Positions 1 to 7,716 of a DNA stretch of 64,000 bases are shown here, in pieces. The notes beneath the pieces are model-generated. The model was not told the origin of the DNA. It saw only the letters and a program-made list of their open reading frames with translations, and made no database searches. A program made the position numbers and the translations under genes. This DNA is from DASWHF01 sp036393295 (GTDB taxonomy: Bacteria > Pseudomonadota > Gammaproteobacteria > Acidiferrobacterales > UBA6901), in assembly GCA_036393295.1 (NCBI GenBank), contig DASWHF010000018.1:15123-79122 (forward strand), given 5' to 3'. Every line of letters begins with the position of its first letter. Positions within the stretch are counted from its first letter, which is position 1.

Positions 1-85
1 GCAGTCCCGGGCCGAGCAGCAGGGCGAGCAGGGCGGTGATCAGAAAACGGCGCTTGGCGCGACGTGTTCGCAGACGACTGAGCAT
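1..85 (-). CDS. N-terminal fragment of a membrane or exported protein (truncated by window edge)
   Basis: An ATG at 85 reads leftward off the window for 28 codons. The start, MLSRLRTRRAKRRFLITALL, has a strongly basic stretch followed by a hydrophobic Leu/Ala segment. This is the pattern of a signal peptide or an N-terminal membrane anchor. Nothing more of the protein is visible, so no function can be given. Confidence 0.55.
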   Translation of the reverse strand, partial: MLSRLRTRRAKRRFLITALLALLLGPGL

Positions 86-432
86 TGCCGCAGTATAGGG
101 GGGGCCGGCGGCCTTGAACAGATTGGCGACAGGCGGCGCGTGATCGTCCCGTCCCGGAGCTTTCTATTAAAGCGCGTTCAACTTACGACCGCGAGCGTGA
201 GACCCGCAGAGCGCCGCCCGGACATCCCAAAGGGTCTTCTCTATAGGCAGACATAGGCAGACCGAAAATCTCCCGCCAGAGGACTTAATAGAGGACTTTT
301 AGTTCGCCCAACAACTGGGGCGGGCTGGGCATTGACGCTACCGACTTAATTAATACGTATAATGTATATTATGTAAAATAATAAAAAGCACCCATATCAG
401 TACGCTAGCCATTTCCGGTTGGCCCTTCGTCG
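86..432. other. Intergenic region, no gene seen
   Basis: This stretch holds no convincing coding sequence. The part next to 85 must carry the promoter of the leftward gene. Around 345-395 the sequence becomes strongly A/T-rich, unlike its surroundings, directly before the repeat-bounded block at 433-886. Confidence 0.5.
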
Positions 433-886
433 TTCCACCCAAAAGTCCCCCGTTTCCACCCAAAAGCACCCCAGGGTCGCGGTCAACGAGAGCGCTTCGG
501 CAGGAGATTTTCGGTCAGCCTGAGCCGTCCAGCACGGGCTGTCTGAAAAGCCCTCTGCGGACCTCACGCTCAGCAATAATTGCTTGTATCTTCCCTCGCC
601 ACTCTTGGCGATGATTTTACACATCCATGCCAACGAATCAGCTAAAGCAGCATCGTCATCGAGGCGTGATCGATATACTCGATCAGCCATCTTGTCCAGG
701 GTAGCTCTTTCTATAATGTCCGGGCCGTCGCCCAATGAGTTACTTTTGGGTGGAGTTGCCGCCCACTGAGGGACATTTGGGTGGCGAAGTTTGCACCCAA
801 ATGCCTCTCATCACCGATCCATCGGGACAACAGTCTATGGATAAAATCGCTTACGTTAACTCCTGTTGGGGGTGTTTCGGGTGGAA
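433..886. mobile_element. Decayed repeat-bounded element, IS21-like ends suspected
   Basis: A TTTTGGGTGGA-type motif recurs at both sides of this block. On the left it appears inverted twice, 21 bp apart (433-440 and 454-461). On the right it appears in the opposite orientation at 744-754 and 776-784, with a further inverted copy at 794-803 and a diverged copy at 875-886. Multiple short terminal repeats facing each other are known from IS21-family ends. No transposase gene remains: the only ORF inside (397-735, minus, 112 aa) is unrecognised and its C-terminal codons are simply read-through of the left repeats. This is read as a non-autonomous or decayed element; the family assignment is inference. 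Confidence 0.35.
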
Positions 887-908
887 TGACGGCTCCATGA
901 GTGGCTTT

Positions 909-1967
909 CTAGTCCACTCCTGCCTTCCCTTCCCGGCGCGCGCCCGGTTCGATATCCAATCGCGTGCAGGCACCCGCGGCGGCCGTGTGCACATGCACCG
1001 GCAGAAATCGCGTTAGCAGCCAGAGGACAGTCTGCGCGTGGGCGGACAGGTCGCGCACCAGGAAACTTGACCGGCCATGCGCGAGCGCGGCGTAAACCGG
1101 GATCTGATCGGCGGCATGGATGTCGAGCGTGGCGCCGGCGCGGATTTCCGCGCGCAGCGCCTGTGCGGCGTTCTCGGCGATGCGCTCCGCGGCGATGCCG
1201 CGTTGGGCTACCTCGGACCCGCCGAGCAGCGCCTGTCCGCAATGCGCCCACAGCACGATCGCACCGCCCTGCCCGACGGCTTGTGACCGATCTAGCACGA
1301 GTTGTTCAACTTCGACAGGCGCCAGATCGGACAGCGCCTGCACCGCGGTCTGATGCATGCGCATTGCGATATGCGCCGGCAGGTTCGCTACATGAACAAT
1401 GCCGCGGATTTCCTCTGGCGCGCCCGCCGCCTCCAGTCGAAGCGGACCTAGCCGGCCCGGCCACACCTCCGCCGTAATCTCGCCGCCGCCCCGCGGGTAG
1501 TAACCGCGGCGCAGCAGCGTCAGCTTGACGTCCGCCCCCATGCGCGCGAGCAGTGGCAAGAAGACGAATCGCAGATAGTCGAACGGCGGTGCGCCCCGAA
1601 CGTCGGTGCCGCCGATCAGATGGATACGAATCGGCGTGCTGCAGAACAGCGCCGCCGGGAGCAGCGCCTGTAGCACCAGCGTCACGCTGCCCGCCGTCCC
1701 CACGTCGAAACGAAACTCGCCGCCACGGAGCTGCCCGGGACGAAAGGTAAGCGTCTGCGATCGCAGTTCCAGCCCGTCGGTCTGGGCGCCGCACAGCGTG
1801 GCGACGGCCTTCACCGCCGTGAGATGTTGCGGGGCCAGGCCCGGGGGTCTGCGGCGTGCCCGGATGTCGTGAATCCGCACCGCCTGGCCCGTGATGGCGG
1901 ACAAGGCGCAGGCCGTGCGCAGCAACTGCCCCCCGCCTTCGCCGTATGCGCCGTCTAGGTCGAGCAT
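909..1967 (-). CDS. rtcA: RNA 3'-terminal phosphate cyclase RtcA
   Basis: The 352-aa product, close to the family length of about 340 aa, converts RNA 3'-phosphate ends to 2',3'-cyclic phosphates using ATP through an enzyme-AMP intermediate. The N-terminus has the cyclase signature DGAYGEGGGQLLR. The family motif RGYYPRGGGE lies mid-protein, and a C-terminal IHAADQ segment carries the histidine expected to be adenylylated. No rtcB ligase or rtcR activator lies beside it here, unlike the E. coli arrangement. It is divergent from the ankyrin protein gene at 2260, with about 290 bp between the two starts for promoters of both. The assignment is secure; the physiological role in this organism is not known. 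Confidence 0.93.
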   Translation of the reverse strand: MLDLDGAYGEGGGQLLRTACALSAITGQAVRIHDIRARRRPPGLAPQHLTAVKAVATLCGAQTDGLELRSQTLTFRPGQLRGGEFRFDVGTAGSVTLVLQALLPAALFCSTPIRIHLIGGTDVRGAPPFDYLRFVFLPLLARMGADVKLTLLRRGYYPRGGGEITAEVWPGRLGPLRLEAAGAPEEIRGIVHVANLPAHIAMRMHQTAVQALSDLAPVEVEQLVLDRSQAVGQGGAIVLWAHCGQALLGGSEVAQRGIAAERIAENAAQALRAEIRAGATLDIHAADQIPVYAALAHGRSSFLVRDLSAHAQTVLWLLTRFLPVHVHTAAAGACTRLDIEPGARREGKAGVD

Positions 1968-2259
1968 GGCCCGGGCGTCATCCGGCGCGCCCGGGAAGCC
2001 GTCGGCCGGCCGGGGAATACGGCGTGGATCTCCCGTGCAAACTCATTGGGCGATGTATCCTTGATCTAATGACCATGCCGCTAGACAGCGCGGCTCGCCA
2101 GCTTGTATTAAACCTACAAAACTTGCATCATTAAACAATCAGTTATCGGCCTCGGCGTCTCCGCCATGACGGCCCCGGGAACTGGTGTGGCGATGGCGCG
2201 TATTTTGCATGGATTTTGCGTCTCAAATTAAGGGCAACAGAGCCTCGAGCGGAGTTCCC

Positions 2260-2943
2260 ATGGCAAAAAAGATCCCTGAAATTTACCAGCACATCGCCAT
2301 CATCATCCTGGTGACCCTGATGGCCATCGGCGCCAATCTGCCCGATGAAATCAGCAAGGGTCTGGGGATCAACAAGAACTACCTGCTCATCGGCCTGATC
2401 GCGATCGTGACGGTGTCGCTGGTGCGCTATCTCAAGTTCACGCTGATACTGGTGATCGCCATCCTGGCGGTCGGCGCCAATCTGCCCGAGAGCATCGCCA
2501 ACGAGCTGGGAGTGAGCACGCAGGTCATGTTCTTCGCGCTGGTGGCGATGGTGGTGGTGTCGTTCATGAATTTCGTCCTGCACCTGCCGAAGGGCGTCAA
2601 GCCCATCAAGCAGATCAACAGCGCGCACGGCGCGCGCGCCCTGTGTCAGGCCGCGTACAAGGGCCACGCTTCAATGGTGTATTCACTGATCAGCGCGGGC
2701 ATCAATCCCAACTATTCCGACGAGCGCGGCAACGTCCCGCTGGTGGTGGCGGCCTCGCAGGGGCGCGCGCTGGTGGTGAAGCTGCTGCTCGACAACGGCG
2801 CGGACGTGAACGTCAAGGACGGTTCCGGCAAGACGGCGATGCAGGCCGCCGCCGAAGGCGGCTTCAACCAGACGGTGGTGCTGCTCAAGAACGCCGAGCT
2901 CAAGTCCCTGGGCGGCGGCGCGGCCACGCCGGCGGCGGGATGA
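2260..2943 (+). CDS. Membrane protein with duplicated transmembrane hairpin and ankyrin repeats
   Basis: The ATG at 2260 is chosen because GGAG stands 5 nt upstream; an upstream in-frame ATG at 2185 lacks a clear site. The 227-aa product has two parts. Residues about 11-105 form four hydrophobic segments arranged as two copies of the same hairpin, each containing the motif GANLP (residues 24-28 and 72-76) followed by D/E-E/S-I. Residues about 120-215 form ankyrin repeats (GNVPLVVAASQGRALVVKLL, then NGADVNVKDGSGKTAMQAAA). Ankyrin repeats mediate protein-protein contacts, so a membrane-anchored scaffold or inhibitor is plausible. I do not recognise the family and assign no function. Confidence 0.8.
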   Translation: MAKKIPEIYQHIAIIILVTLMAIGANLPDEISKGLGINKNYLLIGLIAIVTVSLVRYLKFTLILVIAILAVGANLPESIANELGVSTQVMFFALVAMVVVSFMNFVLHLPKGVKPIKQINSAHGARALCQAAYKGHASMVYSLISAGINPNYSDERGNVPLVVAASQGRALVVKLLLDNGADVNVKDGSGKTAMQAAAEGGFNQTVVLLKNAELKSLGGGAATPAAG

Positions 2944-3179
2944 GACCCTGCCCTGCCGCTAAACGACGGAAATGGTGCCCCGAGCCGCTATCACAACATC
3001 CGCCGCGTAGTTGGCGGTCTGGGTCCACGCCTTCAACGTGTTTGGGTTTGCCCTCCCAGAACGGGACAGTCGCCAAAAGTAACCGCACGTGCGTGATGTG
3101 CAGATTGGACGCTGTGAAACTCTGCAATGGTGCCCGGGGCCGGACTCGAACCGGCACGGGGTTGCCCCCGAGGGATTTT

Positions 3180-3889
3180 CTTACCCGCTACGGCTTTCGC
3201 CGCCGCGTTCCGTGAAGAACGCATTTTGTGGTCTGGACTTTCTCTTTTCCCTAGGCTAGTTTTCACCAGCCCTTAGGTAGGGGCCGTTAAGTCTCTACAC
3301 TTTCCCAAAGCTGGAGCGATACAGGGACGATCGTGAAGCTCCGAAAGTATTCCGCCATGCAGCTCAAGCTGGCGGTGAAGACCGCCACATCGCTGAGGCA
3401 GGTTTTGCAGAAGCTCAACGTCGCCCCGTACGGCGGCAATTACGACGTTCTCAAGAAAGCCATTCGGCACTTCGATCTCGATACGTCGCATTTCGTCGGT
3501 CAAGCATGGAGCAAGGGGAGGAAGCTCGCGCCGCGATGGCCGATCGAACGCTATCTCAACAATTCGCGCCCCGTACAGTCCAACAGACTCAGGCGCTGGC
3601 TGTTGCGTGATGGCATCCTTGAACATCGCTGCTCGTTCTGCCGCCGAACACGATGGCTCAACCGGCCTATTCCCCTCGAGCTTGATCACATCAACGGGAA
3701 CAACAAGGACAACAGGCTGGAAAACCTCCGTCTCTTGTGTCCCAACTGCCACGCGTTCACTCCAACATACCGCAATAGAAAGCGGTCTCGGGCTTAGCTC
3801 GGGATTGTCACCGCCATGACGCGCTGAGATTCCCCCGAATTTGACCCCATTCATGCCAGGGGTTTCCCGCCTGGATGCTCAAATTACTT
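3180..3889 (-). ncRNA. Group I self-splicing intron (IC3-like) in the tRNA-Leu(UAA) anticodon loop
   Basis: The 710-nt intron splits the tRNA exactly between U34 and A35, the site of the cyanobacterial and plastid tRNA-Leu(UAA) intron. The last exon base is U and the last intron base is G, as the group requires. Core elements read on the minus strand are: the P/Q region AATCCCGAGCTAAGCC at about 3790-3807; the R region with AGAGACTTAACGG at about 3283-3297; the S region AAGAGAAAGTCC at 3235-3246, which pairs with R as P7; and a GCGAAAGC hairpin in the 3' domain at about 3190-3204. These closely match the cyanobacterial intron core as I know it. The CUU|AAGTAATTTGAG start allows a P1 pairing CUU/GAG with the conserved U-G pair. 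The region between Q and R (P6) is expanded by an ORF on the opposite strand. Confidence 0.92.
3333..3797 (+). CDS. HNH endonuclease, candidate homing endonuclease, antisense within the group I intron
   Basis: The 154-aa product has a C-terminal HNH nuclease domain. Four zinc-type cysteines lie at C100, C103, C136 and C139, and the catalytic block is LELDHINGNNKDNRLENLR (His119) followed by LLCPNCH. The N-terminal 90 residues are basic and probably bind DNA. The start is GTG with AGGGA a few bases upstream. The gene runs opposite to the intron, lies in the P6 peripheral region between the Q and R core elements, and its TAG stop at 3795-3797 overlaps the conserved P/Q strand. The position suggests intron mobility, but the antisense orientation means it cannot be translated from the intron transcript and needs its own promoter. 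The family call is firm; the homing role is inference. Confidence 0.85.
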   Translation: MKLRKYSAMQLKLAVKTATSLRQVLQKLNVAPYGGNYDVLKKAIRHFDLDTSHFVGQAWSKGRKLAPRWPIERYLNNSRPVQSNRLRRWLLRDGILEHRCSFCRRTRWLNRPIPLELDHINGNNKDNRLENLRLLCPNCHAFTPTYRNRKRSRA

Positions 3890-3964
3890 AAGTCCCTTGC
3901 GTCTACCTATTTCGCCACCCGGGCAATCGGGAAGGCACTGCAACATTATACCGAAATGCGAAAC

Positions 3965-4038
3965 TGGAGGCTGGGGTCGGAATCGAACCGGCGTCCACGG
4001 CTTTGCAGGCCGCTGCATAACCACTCTGCCACCCAGCC
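3965..4038 (-). tRNA. tRNA-Cys(GCA)
   Basis: The 74-nt gene with encoded CCA has acceptor GGCTGGG/CCCAGCC with discriminator U, a D-arm GCAGAGTGG, an anticodon region CCTGCAAAG reading GCA, and T-loop GGTTCGATTCC. It lies between tRNA-Gly and the split tRNA-Leu in one minus-strand cluster behind pgsA. Confidence 0.95.
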
Positions 4039-4162
4039 GGGATGTCACAAAAAGACAGGGAAAGCGTCGCGCTTCCCCTCGGGGCCGTCGCCCGGATCGG
4101 CGCCCCGCCTGCTCGCCGGTCGGCATTACGGCGGGCGGCGACGGCCGGCCCGAACAGAAGTC

Positions 4163-4237
4163 TGGAGCGGGAAACGAGATTCGAACTCGCGACCCCAACC
4201 TTGGCAAGGTTGTGCTCTACCACTGAGCTATTCCCGC
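4163..4237 (-). tRNA. tRNA-Gly(GCC)
   Basis: The 75-nt gene with encoded CCA has acceptor GCGGGAA/TTCCCGC, D-arm TAGCTCAGTGGTAGAGC, anticodon region CTTGCCAAG reading GCC, and T-loop AGTTCGAATCT. It is the first tRNA after pgsA and is probably co-transcribed with the following tRNA-Cys and tRNA-Leu. Confidence 0.96.
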
Positions 4238-4288
4238 GCTAAAGGCTGGGTATTGTAAACGCGGTCACTGGACTGTCAAGCGCGCGCC

Positions 4289-4879
4289 TTAAGGCCCGCG
4301 GGGCGGGCGCGACAGCACCGGCCAGGCGGCCTTGAGATAGACCGCCATGGACCAGAGCGTGAGCCCCGCGGCCAGGTACAGCAGGATCTCGCCGATCTTG
4401 ACCACCGGCAGGCCCCACAGCGGCTGGCGGTAGAGCATGAAGGGGATCGCCACCATCTGGCCGATGGTCTTGAACTTGCCGATGATCGACACCGCGACAC
4501 TGGCGCGGCTGCCGAGCTCGGCCATCCATTCACGCAGCGCCGAGATGGTGATCTCGCGGCCGATGACGATCAGTACCACGATCGCGAACAGGCGCGGGTC
4601 GATCACCTGCGCCTGCACCCGCGGGTCGGCCGCCAGCAACACCAGGGCGGCGGCCACCATCAGCTTGTCGGCGACCGGGTCGAGGAAGGCCCCGAACGGC
4701 GAGGTCTGGTTCAGGCGCCGTGCCAGGTAGCCGTCCAGCCAGTCGGTGAGCGCGGCCAGCACGAACAGCACGGTGGTCAACAGCGGCGCCCAACCGTACG
4801 GCAGGTAATACGCCACGATGAAGACCGGAATCAATACGATACGCAGCGAGGTCAGGACATTGGGCGCGTTCCAGAGCAC
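4289..4879 (-). CDS. pgsA: CDP-diacylglycerol--glycerol-3-phosphate 3-phosphatidyltransferase PgsA
   Basis: This inner-membrane enzyme makes phosphatidylglycerophosphate, the committed step to phosphatidylglycerol and cardiolipin. The 196-aa protein has several hydrophobic segments and the complete CDP-alcohol phosphotransferase signature, which starts DWLDGYLARR and ends GAFLDPVADK, supplying all the conserved Asp, Gly, Ala and Arg positions. It starts 3 nt after the uvrC stop, so the two are translated from one mRNA, and it precedes the tRNA-Gly-Cys-Leu cluster as in E. coli. Length equals the usual family length. Confidence 0.96.
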   Translation of the reverse strand: MLWNAPNVLTSLRIVLIPVFIVAYYLPYGWAPLLTTVLFVLAALTDWLDGYLARRLNQTSPFGAFLDPVADKLMVAAALVLLAADPRVQAQVIDPRLFAIVVLIVIGREITISALREWMAELGSRASVAVSIIGKFKTIGQMVAIPFMLYRQPLWGLPVVKIGEILLYLAAGLTLWSMAVYLKAAWPVLSRPPRGP

Positions 4880-4881
4880 GA

Positions 4882-6741
4882 TTATTCTTCCGCTGCGTGA
4901 AAACTGGCGTAAATGCGCCGGGCCAGATCGGCGCTGATGCCCGGCACGCGCGTCAGGTCCTCGACGCCGGCGCGCGCCACCTCCTGCATGCCGCCGAGAT
5001 GCTTGAGCAAGGCCTGGCGGCGCTTGTCACCGACGCCCGGGATGTCCTCGAGGCGCGAGCGCACGCGCGTTCGGCCGCGGCGCTGGCGATGTCCGGTGAT
5101 CGCGAAGCGGTGGGCCTCGTCGCGGATCTGTTGAATCAAATGCAGGGCCGGCGAGTCGGCGGGCAGTATAGTGGCCGCGGCCGCGCCGGACAAGAACAAC
5201 TGTTCCCTGCCCGGCTTGCGCTCGACCCCCTTGGCCACCGCCACCAGCCGTACGCCCTCCACCCCCAGCTCGGTCAATATCTTCTCGGCGGTATGCAGCT
5301 GGCCCTTGCCGCCATCGATCAGGATCAGATCGGGCAGCGGCCGCTCCGGGAGCGTCGCCGCCTTGTCGTCGGGTACGCGCCGGTAACGGCGCTCCAGCGC
5401 CTGGGCCATCGCCGCGTAGTCGTCGCCGGCCGCGACCTGCTCGATGTTGAAGCGCCGGTAGTCGCTCTTGAGCGGCCCGTCGGGCCCGAACACCACGCAC
5501 GACGCCACGGTCGCTTCGCCCTGGGTGTGGCTCACGTCGAAGCACTCGATGCGTTCCGGCAGTTCCTCCAGTCCGAGCGCCTCGGCGAGCGCCTCGAAGC
5601 GGTTGCGCAGGCTGGCGCGATCGTTGAGCAAGCGACGCAGCGCGTCGCGTGCGTTCACCGCCGCCAGGCTTACCCAGCGACGGCGCAGGCCGCGCGCCGC
5701 GCTCACCAGCTGCACGCGCCGCCCGGCCTGGGTGCTCAAGACCGACTGCAGCAGTGCCTGGTCCGGCACCGCGTGGCTGAGATACACCGCCGGCGGCACC
5801 TGGCGGTCGCGCGCCGCGCCCTCGGCCAGATAGAACTGCGCCAGGAAGGCGCCCAGCACCGCCGCCGGCGCCTCCTCGGCGCCGATGCGCGGGAAGAAGT
5901 TCTTGTTGCCGAGATTGCGGCCATTGCGGATGAAGGTCATGCTGACGCAGGCCGCGCCCTGCTCCAGGTCCAGCGCCAGGATATCGGCGTCGCCGCCCTC
6001 GCCGCTCACCGACTGGCGCTCCTGCACCCGGCGCAACGCCGCGATACGGTCGCGGTAGCGCGCCGCGGTCTCGTAGTCCTGACGCGCGGCGGCGGCCTCC
6101 ATGCGCGCCACCATCTCCCCGGTCACTGCCTGGCTGTGGCCGTCCAGGAACATCACCGCGTGGCGCACATCCTCGGCATAGCTGGCGGCGTCGATATAGC
6201 CGACGCAGGGCGCGGTGCAGCGCTTGATCTGGTACTGCAGGCAGGGGCGCGAGCGGTTGCGGAACACACTGTCCTCGCACTGCCGGATCGGAAAGACCTT
6301 CTGCAGCAGATTCAGGCTCTCGCGCACGCTGTACGCCGACGGGTACGGCCCGAAGTAGCGACCGCCCGCGCGGCGCGCGCCGCGATGGAAACCCAGGCGC
6401 GGGAATTCGTGGTCGGAGAGATGGATATAAGGATAACTCTTGTCGTCCCGCAGCGCGATGTTGTAGCGCGGCTTGAGCGTCTTGATGAGGTTGCTCTCGA
6501 GCAGCAGCGCCTCGGCCTCGGTGTGCGTGACCGTCACCTCGATGCCGGCCACCTGGGTGAGCATGTGCGCGATGCGTCCGCCGGCCGGCCGCTTTTGGAA
6601 ATAGCTCGCCACGCGCTTGCGCAGATCGCGCGCCTTGCCGATGTACAGCGGTTTGCCGTCGGCGTCGAGCATCCGGTACACGCCCGGCGCGCCGGACAGC
6701 GTCTGGGCATAGGTCTTGGGGTCGAAGGCGGGCTGACTCAT
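4882..6741 (-). CDS. uvrC: Excinuclease ABC subunit C (UvrC)
   Basis: UvrC makes both incisions during nucleotide excision repair, together with UvrA and UvrB (uvrB is at 61.8 kb). The 619-aa product has the N-terminal GIY-YIG nuclease (GVYRMLDADGKPLYIGKAR), a cysteine cluster (CLQYQIKRCTAPC), a UVR motif, the RNase H-like domain with CFDVSHTQGEATVAS, and paired C-terminal helix-hairpin-helix motifs (LEDIPGVGDKRRQALL, then VPGIS). The ATG at 6741 overlaps the stop of the upstream uracil glycosylase gene as ATGA. A longer in-frame extension to 7377 is only the shadow of that gene. Confidence 0.97.
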   Translation of the reverse strand: MSQPAFDPKTYAQTLSGAPGVYRMLDADGKPLYIGKARDLRKRVASYFQKRPAGGRIAHMLTQVAGIEVTVTHTEAEALLLESNLIKTLKPRYNIALRDDKSYPYIHLSDHEFPRLGFHRGARRAGGRYFGPYPSAYSVRESLNLLQKVFPIRQCEDSVFRNRSRPCLQYQIKRCTAPCVGYIDAASYAEDVRHAVMFLDGHSQAVTGEMVARMEAAAARQDYETAARYRDRIAALRRVQERQSVSGEGGDADILALDLEQGAACVSMTFIRNGRNLGNKNFFPRIGAEEAPAAVLGAFLAQFYLAEGAARDRQVPPAVYLSHAVPDQALLQSVLSTQAGRRVQLVSAARGLRRRWVSLAAVNARDALRRLLNDRASLRNRFEALAEALGLEELPERIECFDVSHTQGEATVASCVVFGPDGPLKSDYRRFNIEQVAAGDDYAAMAQALERRYRRVPDDKAATLPERPLPDLILIDGGKGQLHTAEKILTELGVEGVRLVAVAKGVERKPGREQLFLSGAAAATILPADSPALHLIQQIRDEAHRFAITGHRQRRGRTRVRSRLEDIPGVGDKRRQALLKHLGGMQEVARAGVEDLTRVPGISADLARRIYASFHAAEE

Positions 6742-7451
6742 GCCGGTTTGGACGGTTTGCGCGGGGCGGCGTTCAACAGCGTCTCGATGCGCGCGAACAC
6801 CCGGTGGAACATCGGCTCGGTCAGGCGGCGCGTCTGGGTGTTGTAGCGGCTGCAATGATAGGAATCCACCAGTCGCCGTCCGCCCGGCAGCGCATGCACG
6901 GCGCCGTGGGCGAAGCGGTGATCGGCCTGGCGCAGGTCGAGGGCGCGCAGCACCGCCTGATGGGCGATGGCGCCGAGTGCCAGCACCACGGCGTCCGGCG
7001 GCAGCGCGGCCAGCTCCTGGCGCAGATAGCCGTTGCAGCCGCGCACCTCGGCCGGCGTCGGCTTGTTCTGCGGCGGCAGGCATTTGACGGCGTTGGTGAT
7101 GCGGCATTGCCGGAGCTTGAGGCCATCGTCGCGGGCCACCGATTCCGGCCGGCTGGCGTAGCCGAAGCGGTGCAGCGTCGCGTACAGCAGGATGCCGGCA
7201 TGGTCGCCGGTGAACGGCCGGCCGCTGCGATTGGCGCCGTGCAGGCCGGGCGCGAGCCCGACGATCAGCAGCCGCGGCCGCACCGCCCCGAAGGGCGCCA
7301 CCGGTCGCGCGTGATAGTCGGGGTATTCGCGCCGCACACCCACCAGGTGGCGCGCCAACCGCGGGCATTGCGCGCAATCCGGGTCAAACGCGCTCACGGC
7401 GGCGTGCCTCGCAACGATGCCGTGACGGCAGCACGCGGCTTCCGGCCACAA
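6738..7451 (-). CDS. Uracil-DNA glycosylase, family 5-like (UdgB)
   Basis: The 237-aa product excises uracil, and in family 5 also hypoxanthine and related bases, from DNA. It shows the motif GLAPGLHGANRSGRPFTGD, in which Ala replaces the Glu of family 4 enzymes, the hallmark of family 5. An N-terminal CAQC pair and further cysteines fit the 4Fe-4S cluster of families 4 and 5. The C-terminal motif SYHCSRYNTQT matches the catalytic histidine region. It overlaps uvrC by ATGA, linking two repair enzymes in one operon. The start could be the ATG at 7451 or a GTG near 7397, where similarity to the usual N-terminus begins. Confidence 0.9.
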   Translation of the reverse strand: MWPEAACCRHGIVARHAAVSAFDPDCAQCPRLARHLVGVRREYPDYHARPVAPFGAVRPRLLIVGLAPGLHGANRSGRPFTGDHAGILLYATLHRFGYASRPESVARDDGLKLRQCRITNAVKCLPPQNKPTPAEVRGCNGYLRQELAALPPDAVVLALGAIAHQAVLRALDLRQADHRFAHGAVHALPGGRRLVDSYHCSRYNTQTRRLTEPMFHRVFARIETLLNAAPRKPSKPA

Positions 7452-7614
7452 ACGTAAACTTTAATAATATTCAATAACAATTTGTTTTATATATGAAAAG
7501 TAATATGTTTCCGAGGGGCCGATTCGCCGCCATTGGTCTGCGTGACATATCGGCGTAAGCCGTAACTTTACGGCGGTGGACGTTTTGGATAAAGCGCTTG
7601 AAAAGGGTGGATTA

Positions 7615-7673
7615 GCCACGGGGGACACGGGGGAGATAATGTTCGCCAAGCAATTCCCCGTGTCCCCCGTGGC
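7615..7673. repeat. CACGGGG hairpin repeat, copy 1
   Basis: An 18-bp perfect inverted repeat (7615-7632 and 7656-7673, starting GCCACGGGGGACACGGGG) encloses a 23-nt loop. It lies between the 3' end of speD and the start of the uracil glycosylase gene, both on the minus strand. Five more copies of the same design occur in the window. Confidence 0.85.
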
Positions 7674-7716
7674 AGATATGAACTTTCGCGGCGCCTGGTC
7701 GCAAGCGCCGGCGCGA

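Larger units (their letters stand above)
3128..3924 (-). tRNA. tRNA-Leu(UAA), interrupted by a group I intron
   Basis: The 5' exon (3890-3924) begins GCCCGGG, has a leucine-type D-arm and ends GGGACTT. The 3' exon (3128-3179) begins AAAATCCCT, has a long variable arm, a T-arm with GGTTCGAGTCC, the acceptor strand CCCGGGC and an encoded CCA. Joined, they give anticodon stem AGGGA/TCCCT and loop CUUAAAA, anticodon UAA. The spliced tRNA closely resembles E. coli leuZ as I recall it. It is the third tRNA of a Gly-Cys-Leu cluster downstream of uvrC-pgsA, the same order as E. coli glyW-cysT-leuZ. The exons are intact, so the gene should be functional after splicing. Confidence 0.93.

Noticed and set aside
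397..735. 112-codon minus-strand ORF as a real gene
   Set aside because: No ribosome-binding site or family match, and its C-terminal codons are the repeated element ends themselves.
2971..2990. TGGTGCCCCGAGCC resembling a tRNA 3' end
   Set aside because: No T-arm or matching acceptor strand follows, so it is a chance similarity.
3128..3179. Isolated 3' tRNA fragment or tRNA pseudogene
   Set aside because: The matching 5' half is found at 3890-3924 and the two pair perfectly in acceptor and anticodon stems, showing a split gene with an intron.
3273..3854. Sense-strand (minus) open frame of 193 codons in the intron as an intron-encoded protein
   Set aside because: It has no nuclease or maturase motif, whereas the opposite strand encodes a clear HNH domain.
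4897..6846. Plus-strand open frame of about 650 codons opposite uvrC
   Set aside because: The sense strand encodes a complete UvrC with all domains; the antisense product shows no motif.
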